Made by a program: the position numbers and the translations under genes. Below the pieces are notes generated by a model that saw only the letters and a list, made by a program, of their open reading frames with translations, was not told where the DNA came from and made no database searches. Positions 60,801-64,000 of a DNA stretch of 64,000 nt are shown in pieces. Positions within the stretch are counted from its first letter, which is position 1. Each line of letters starts with the position of its first letter. Origin of the DNA: Actinobacteria bacterium HGW-Actinobacteria-7 (lineage in GTDB: Bacteria; Actinomycetota; Coriobacteriia; Anaerosomatales; PHET01); assembly GCA_002841275.1 (NCBI GenBank), contig PHET01000005.1:62001-126000 (forward strand), in the 5' to 3' direction.

Positions 60801-61671
60801 CCTGTCCGACAGCGACGCCCGCCGAGACAAGCGTGTCCTGGTAGACGCCCGCTTGGGTGAACCGCTGAACGCGCCCGCCCCCATCCGAGACGACTACATG
60901 ACCTGTATCGCCATCGCGAACAGCAACGCCCATCGGGCCACTCAGTTGACCGGCACCCGTGCCCGCAGTTCCCCAGGAATACAGCGCCGAGCCGCTAAGA
61001 GCGTCGATACAGACGACCTTGTTGGCGCTCGTGTCTGTCACCCACAACTGAAGTCCGCCGGAGGTGAGGTGGGCGTCGACGTCCGCAGGTGACTGCAATG
61101 TACCGGCCAGCGTGTATGCGAATCCGGTGCTGGTGTCAGCCTGATGCGACAACCGGACGACCTTGCCGCCAGCGCAGGCGACGTAGATGTTGTGCGCGCC
61201 CCCAGCCGAGTACTGCCAGTCAATACCCACGGGACTGACCAACCCGCTACCCAGCTTCTCTATCAGGGCACCCGTAGTCGCGTCCAGCTTATAGATATAC
61301 GCACGGCCTTTGTCGGCGACGTAGATGTGCCCAGAGATATCCGTTGCAACATCGGTCGGTTCGACGAACTTCTCTGCGCCTACACCCGTCCACGGACCAC
61401 GGAGCGTTCCGTCGGCCTCGACACCCATGACGCTGCGAGTGACCGGATCGGCGACGAACACAACCTGCTCGGTCGCCGCGAGACTACCGTTGGGCAGATA
61501 CGCAACGCCGGTTGGAGCCGAGAAAGCAATGCTGTGTGAGGACGGCAGCACCGCCTGATACGAAAGGCTGCCTTGGGCGGCGTAGCTCCCCGCTGCCGCA
61601 ATGCACAGCGTCAACAGGGCCAGAGCCAGCACCCCGATAGTCCGAGCAATCACAGATTGCGTGCGAGTCAT
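57892..61671 (-). CDS. Exported NHL-repeat / Ig-like surface protein with conserved C-terminal module
   Basis: 1259 aa. Signal peptide VIARTIGVLALALLTLCIAAAGSYA. Residues ~40-620 contain about ten NHL-type repeats (e.g. FNEPKGIAVDSRGYIYVADYGNNRIQ), i.e. one or two beta-propellers. Residues ~620-1040 hold three or four Ig/OmpL47-like domains with HTVEFWAVDDFGNQE, HTVGYWTVDPAGNVES and HTLGWRSRDLAGNIES. The last ~210 residues match the end of the protein at 11791-13020: ISYGASYVLSGRLTSDG, YGYLKPRHTQGTYPVRIYKW, KASNYSSYSKYSR and YDYVKVK at the terminus. Probably a surface adhesin or scaffold. No catalytic motif seen. Confidence 0.88.
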   Translation of the reverse strand: MTRTQSVIARTIGVLALALLTLCIAAAGSYAAQGSLSYQAVLPSSHSIAFSAPTGVAYLPNGSLAATEQVVFVADPVTRSVMGVEADGTLRGPWTGVGAEKFVEPTDVATDISGHIYVADKGRAYIYKLDATTGALIEKLGSGLVSPVGIDWQYSAGGAHNIYVACAGGKVVRLSHQADTSTGFAYTLAGTLQSPADVDAHLTSGGLQLWVTDTSANKVVCIDALSGSALYSWGTAGTGAGQLSGPMGVAVRDGDTGHVVVSDGGGRVQRFTQAGVYQDTLVSAGVAVGQVMQPQRIALDIANDWMWIAEKGAGRVQVFNSLGDSKRVIGGGPGTAPGTFSAPRGLAADAAGALYVADTGNNRVQRIDASGMVLVIGSEGTGDGQCRAPTGIAIDRDGAIYVSDTLNNRIQKFSSDGTHLATWGSGPGSGPNQFNEPKGIAVDSRGYIYVADYGNNRIQVLAPNGDPAGSFTGYEYNSATQPLWWLSDLAVGPDDSLYLYDGWGARIVQLDASGGFMSAFFTPNPTLYGRYGGLDVSRSRTVYAVESDPGWDPTVWVKPWLPGLGDAGYHSFADAGGGPGQLAQAGDIALGPLGTVWVSDMALHRIECYQLEDHQPPFTNWVGTDPGSWYTSGGVTLLRPTDGPAGPIATWVSVDGAAPSVIWSASEEATANPTRSVAVSDEGTHTVEFWAVDDFGNQEETNTVLVKIDKYFPEATATISPTGWTTGTVEASVVATDSGAGVASIVYSTNSNGAPLSGPVPYTGPVTFTEESNIGVRFDVTDGAGKSVMVSGLVQIDRTPPVTLLWLDESGDVPWLWGIVTGDGSEKNGEGVTWWRVDSALPVAAPYVELLTPGPHTVGYWTVDPAGNVESEQTTEVAVVGRTGGDFVVESFQIGDGGYWFNSRTVSVASDVPSALQMRFIVNGEEGAWQPYAESCELTLADDGGFDVVAQFRNGTDESADVCEDSRAVAIDTIPPVTTSNAQEGRDFTYPEPFTFVPDDGDGSGPAMTEYRLNGGAWAMGSSTVVAPGTHTLGWRSRDLAGNIESEQTTSVTVLKAPMSVSLTSKSATISYGASYVLSGRLTSDGVPQTSMRVVVQYLSAGVWKDTSVSAYTDVNGNYRATIKYSSKHTYRVSFPADAYHLGATSTSIVVTPRAYVGTPKAPTTMSRTKYYTVYGYLKPRHTQGTYPVRIYKWRKTASGSWKSEGYVKAKASNYSSYSKYSRAVRLTTRGTWRLRAYSLTDSLHAGSWSSGYDYVKVK

Positions 61672-61784
61672 GACGGACGCCTCCCCATGCCACGGGTCCC
61701 GTTCCTCCGATTATGCCATCGGCGCGCATCTGGCGACACTTGAGGCGGACAGAAGACCCACGTGCTCCGAGAAGCCCCGAGCCG

Positions 61785-63068
61785 TTACGCCGTGGCGTAC
61801 GCCTGACGTCGGGGAAGGAGGATGCCGCGCGAATCGAGCAGACTGACCGTGACCTCGACGACCTGAGGGTCAAACTGCGATCCGCTCCCGTTGACCAGCT
61901 CTTGGCGAGCTTTCGTGAGGGTGAGAGCGTTGCGGTACGAGCGGTCTGTGGTCATGGCATCCAGCGCATCTGCGACGCAGAGAATCCTGGACAGTAGCGG
62001 AATCTCCTCGGCCGCAAGGCCGGATGGGTAGCCAGCCCCGTCCCAGCGCTCGTGGTGATGACGGACCACCGGGACTATGTCTGACAGGAACGGAGCCATC
62101 TCGATGATGCGAGCGCCGATCTCGCTGTGCTCACGGATCGAAGCTGTCTCCTCGGCGGTCAATCTGCCCGGCTTCAACAACGCGTACTCTGAGACACCGA
62201 TCTTGCCGATGTCGTGCAGAAGCCCCGCACGCTCCAGAGATCCGAGTTCCTCGCTGAGGCCCATGTAGCGGGCGATTGCACAGGCGTAGTCCGAGACGTT
62301 CAGCGAGTGATGCGCGGTATAGGTGTCGCGGGCGTCCACCGCTGCCACGAGTGCTTGCAGGGTACCCACGCTGTGCTCCTCGAGTTCGCGCAGCGACACC
62401 TTGAGGCGCCGATCGAGGGCGTTGATGACGCGCTGGTCTTCGTCGAGGGCTTCCTCGGTGCGCGTGATAAGCCTTCTGAGCATCACGATTGCGACAGTAG
62501 CGCCAATAAGCACTACCAGCACGAATACCGTGACGGTCAGCACGATCGTAGGCAGTACCACTCCGATCGCCCGGTGACCGCGGACCACACCGTACGGCTT
62601 GCCACCGCTTGCGCTTGTCAGAGGACCGACCGTCATGAACTCCCAGTCGCCACACTCACAGCGCGCGATATACGCGGAGCTCTTCCCCTTGTCCAAGGCA
62701 AGCCGCTCGTACTTGTCCAGCGAACGGTCCCGCGGCTGATCGCTTCCGGCACTCGCGTGGACCCGACCGCGCGAGTCCCGAACGGTGATAGAGGCGAATG
62801 AGCCCAGGCGCACGAGCGCCTGAACATCGCCTTGCAGGATCTTGGTTGCCGCCGGGTCGTCAAACCGGCTTGGGGATCCGATGCTGCCCGCGACCATCCC
62901 GTTGAGGCCCGACGTCATAGACCGGCCGAAGCTCTTCACTAGGACGCCGCTGATCCCGACCGCGATAACCAGCGCGACAACCAACGCAGGAACGAGGATA
63001 TAGACAAGACCAAGGCGTCTGAACGACCTCAAAACGCTATAGGTGCGCTCGTCCAATCGCCGTGACAC
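61785..63068 (-). CDS. Membrane HD-GYP c-di-GMP phosphodiesterase
   Basis: 427 aa. N-terminal helix (LVYILVPALVVALVIAVGISGVLV), a ~115-residue extracytoplasmic Cache-like sensor (ASITVRDSRGRVHASAGS; ARCECGDWEFMTVGPL), a second helix (IVLTVTVFVLVVLIGATVAIVML), a linker coiled coil and a full HD-GYP domain: HHSLNVSDYACAIARYMG, LLHDIGKIG, HHHERWDGAGYPSG, ADALDAMTTDRSYRN. It should hydrolyse c-di-GMP in response to an external signal. GTG start at 63068. A sigma28-like promoter lies about 30 bp upstream. Confidence 0.93.
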   Translation of the reverse strand: MSRRLDERTYSVLRSFRRLGLVYILVPALVVALVIAVGISGVLVKSFGRSMTSGLNGMVAGSIGSPSRFDDPAATKILQGDVQALVRLGSFASITVRDSRGRVHASAGSDQPRDRSLDKYERLALDKGKSSAYIARCECGDWEFMTVGPLTSASGGKPYGVVRGHRAIGVVLPTIVLTVTVFVLVVLIGATVAIVMLRRLITRTEEALDEDQRVINALDRRLKVSLRELEEHSVGTLQALVAAVDARDTYTAHHSLNVSDYACAIARYMGLSEELGSLERAGLLHDIGKIGVSEYALLKPGRLTAEETASIREHSEIGARIIEMAPFLSDIVPVVRHHHERWDGAGYPSGLAAEEIPLLSRILCVADALDAMTTDRSYRNALTLTKARQELVNGSGSQFDPQVVEVTVSLLDSRGILLPRRQAYATA

Positions 63069-63099
63069 CGCCTTTGCAGAAGCACCCTACGTTGTGAGT

Positions 63100-63127
63100 T
63101 TATCGGCAGAACCGCTGGAGCCCATTA
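63100..63127 (-). promoter_or_regulatory. Sigma28-like promoter of the HD-GYP gene
   Basis: TAAT (63127-63124), 16 nt, GCCGATAA (63107-63100): an exact 8/8 match to the sigma28 -10 consensus and 3/4 to TAAA, with the same 16-nt spacing as the other boxes of this window. It ends 31 bp before the GTG at 63068. Confidence 0.6.
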
Positions 63128-63252
63128 GCTCCCCTGAGTCCTGAACCGAGTGCCACTCGACGCGCTTGAACTGAAGCGTAACACGGCATACTGTTCTTCA
63201 AGAAGCACACGCAAGGTTCGCGCAGGCCAAACGGATGCGGTGAGCAGCCAAG

Positions 63253-64000
63253 ATGATCGAACACCTGAGCGCAGAGTGCCGCCTTCTCTTCGAGCATCTG
63301 CGAGATGTGGTGTTCTTCATCCGAGCATCAGACGGACGCATCCTCACGGTGAACGACCCTGCTGAGGCGCTGTATGGGTATAGCCGCGACGATTTGCAGC
63401 AGATGCGTATCTGGGACGTTGCGCCCATGCCGGATGACGAGCCATTCCCGCCGCCGGACGCCACGCGCAACAACACAATCAACGAGGACGGCGTCTTGTT
63501 CGAGGCGGTCCATCGCAAGCGCGACGGCTCGCTGTTCCCCGTTGAAGTGAGTGCCCGCCTTGCGACGATCGACGACGTTTCCACGGTCATCGCGATCGTC
63601 CGTGATATTACCGAGAGAGTCGAAGTCCAGCGCGAGCTGCGCCTCGCCTATGACGAGATCGAGCAGCTCTTCGACACTGCAGCCGATGGTATGCGAGTGG
63701 TGGACAGCGACTACAACGTGATTCGAATGAACCGCACGCTCGGCGAGATGACCGGGCTCAATGCCGAAGCGGCCAAAGGCGCGAAGTGCTATGAGACGTT
63801 CAGCGGGCCGCACTGCCATACGAAGAACTGCCCCCTGTCTCTTATCATGGGAGGCGCCGGGGCGCTCACCTATGAAGTCGAGAAGACCAATCCGGCCGGA
63901 GAGAACGTCTCGTGCATCCTGCACGCCCAGCCGTTCATGGTCGACGGCGAACTGGTGGGCGTGGTCGAGTCCTTTCGGGACATCACGGATCGCAAACGAG
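63253..64000 (+). CDS. PAS-domain signalling protein, 3' end cut by window
   Basis: 249 complete codons visible from the ATG at 63253; the output domain lies beyond the window. No helix at the N terminus, so probably cytosolic. The first PAS domain (LRDVVFFIRASDGRILTVND, then DPAEALYGYSRDDL) ends in IVRDITERVE. The second (DTAADGMRVVDSDYNVIRMN) includes the cysteine cluster KCYETFSGPHCHTKNCPLS and ends in ESFRDITDRK. The cluster is similar in position to that in the PAS-GGDEF protein at 1423-2538. Likely outputs are a histidine kinase or GGDEF domain; neither is visible. Confidence 0.85.
   Translation, partial: MIEHLSAECRLLFEHLRDVVFFIRASDGRILTVNDPAEALYGYSRDDLQQMRIWDVAPMPDDEPFPPPDATRNNTINEDGVLFEAVHRKRDGSLFPVEVSARLATIDDVSTVIAIVRDITERVEVQRELRLAYDEIEQLFDTAADGMRVVDSDYNVIRMNRTLGEMTGLNAEAAKGAKCYETFSGPHCHTKNCPLSLIMGGAGALTYEVEKTNPAGENVSCILHAQPFMVDGELVGVVESFRDITDRKR

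Overview
The window reads as a chromosome segment of a high-GC, Gram-positive, probably anaerobic actinobacterium. Supporting features are surface proteins with cell-wall-binding type 2 (CWB2) repeats, YkuD L,D-transpeptidases, lipoproteins, exported multihaem c-type cytochromes and many c-di-GMP enzymes, with no outer-membrane proteins. This combination fits uncultured Coriobacteriia-like lineages such as OPB41/Anaerosomatales; that placement is inference from gene content, not a search result. Genes are dense and no intact transposase, prophage or CRISPR array was seen.

Layout. 1-5.7 kb: SIMPL protein (5' cut), class IV aminotransferase, diguanylate cyclase, tandem HD/HD-GYP protein, D-Ala-D-Ala carboxypeptidase. 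5.7-14.5 kb: exported proteins: a 1612-aa multicopper oxidase fused to CWB2 repeats, a lipoprotein, a one-haem surface protein and an orphan FecR-domain protein. 14.7-19.5 kb: two small membrane proteins, a YhgE/Pip-TetR operon with a 30-bp palindromic operator, an SDR. 19.5-24.5 kb: two sensor kinases and an orphan periplasmic binding lipoprotein. 24.5-33.3 kb: NapC-like octahaem cytochrome, membrane phosphoesterase, MacB-like ABC exporter, and an MBL hydrolase / haem-sensor diguanylate cyclase / degenerate M48 protein operon. 33.5-40.7 kb: a 1944-aa beta-propeller/FN3/decahaem protein and a hexahaem cytochrome in one operon. 40.7-47.1 kb: ZIP transporter, L,D-transpeptidase, bifunctional GGDEF-HD-GYP protein, TIGR02265-like protein, transglutaminase-like lipoprotein. 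47.2-54.4 kb: Gtr-like glycosylation triad, asparaginase, GT1 glycosyltransferase, APC permease. 54.5-55.2 kb: a small decayed region with a 17-bp-stem hairpin, a VOC remnant, tRNA-Ser(CGA) and a frameshifted CWB2 remnant. 55.2-64 kb: SemiSWEET-like protein, second L,D-transpeptidase, RlpA-like protein, NHL/Ig surface protein, HD-GYP protein, PAS sensor cut by the window end.

How it works together. Two themes dominate. The first is extracytoplasmic redox chemistry: a membrane octahaem cytochrome, an exported hexahaem cytochrome, a propeller-cytochrome fusion and a wall-anchored multicopper oxidase. The second is c-di-GMP signalling, with five turnover proteins in 64 kb. Several of the signalling genes share a sigma28-like promoter (TNNN, 16 nt, RCCGATA), which suggests a common regulon. 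A haem-motif-bearing diguanylate cyclase could link the two themes. The rest is envelope maintenance (DacA, two YkuD enzymes, RlpA-like, Gtr glycosylation).
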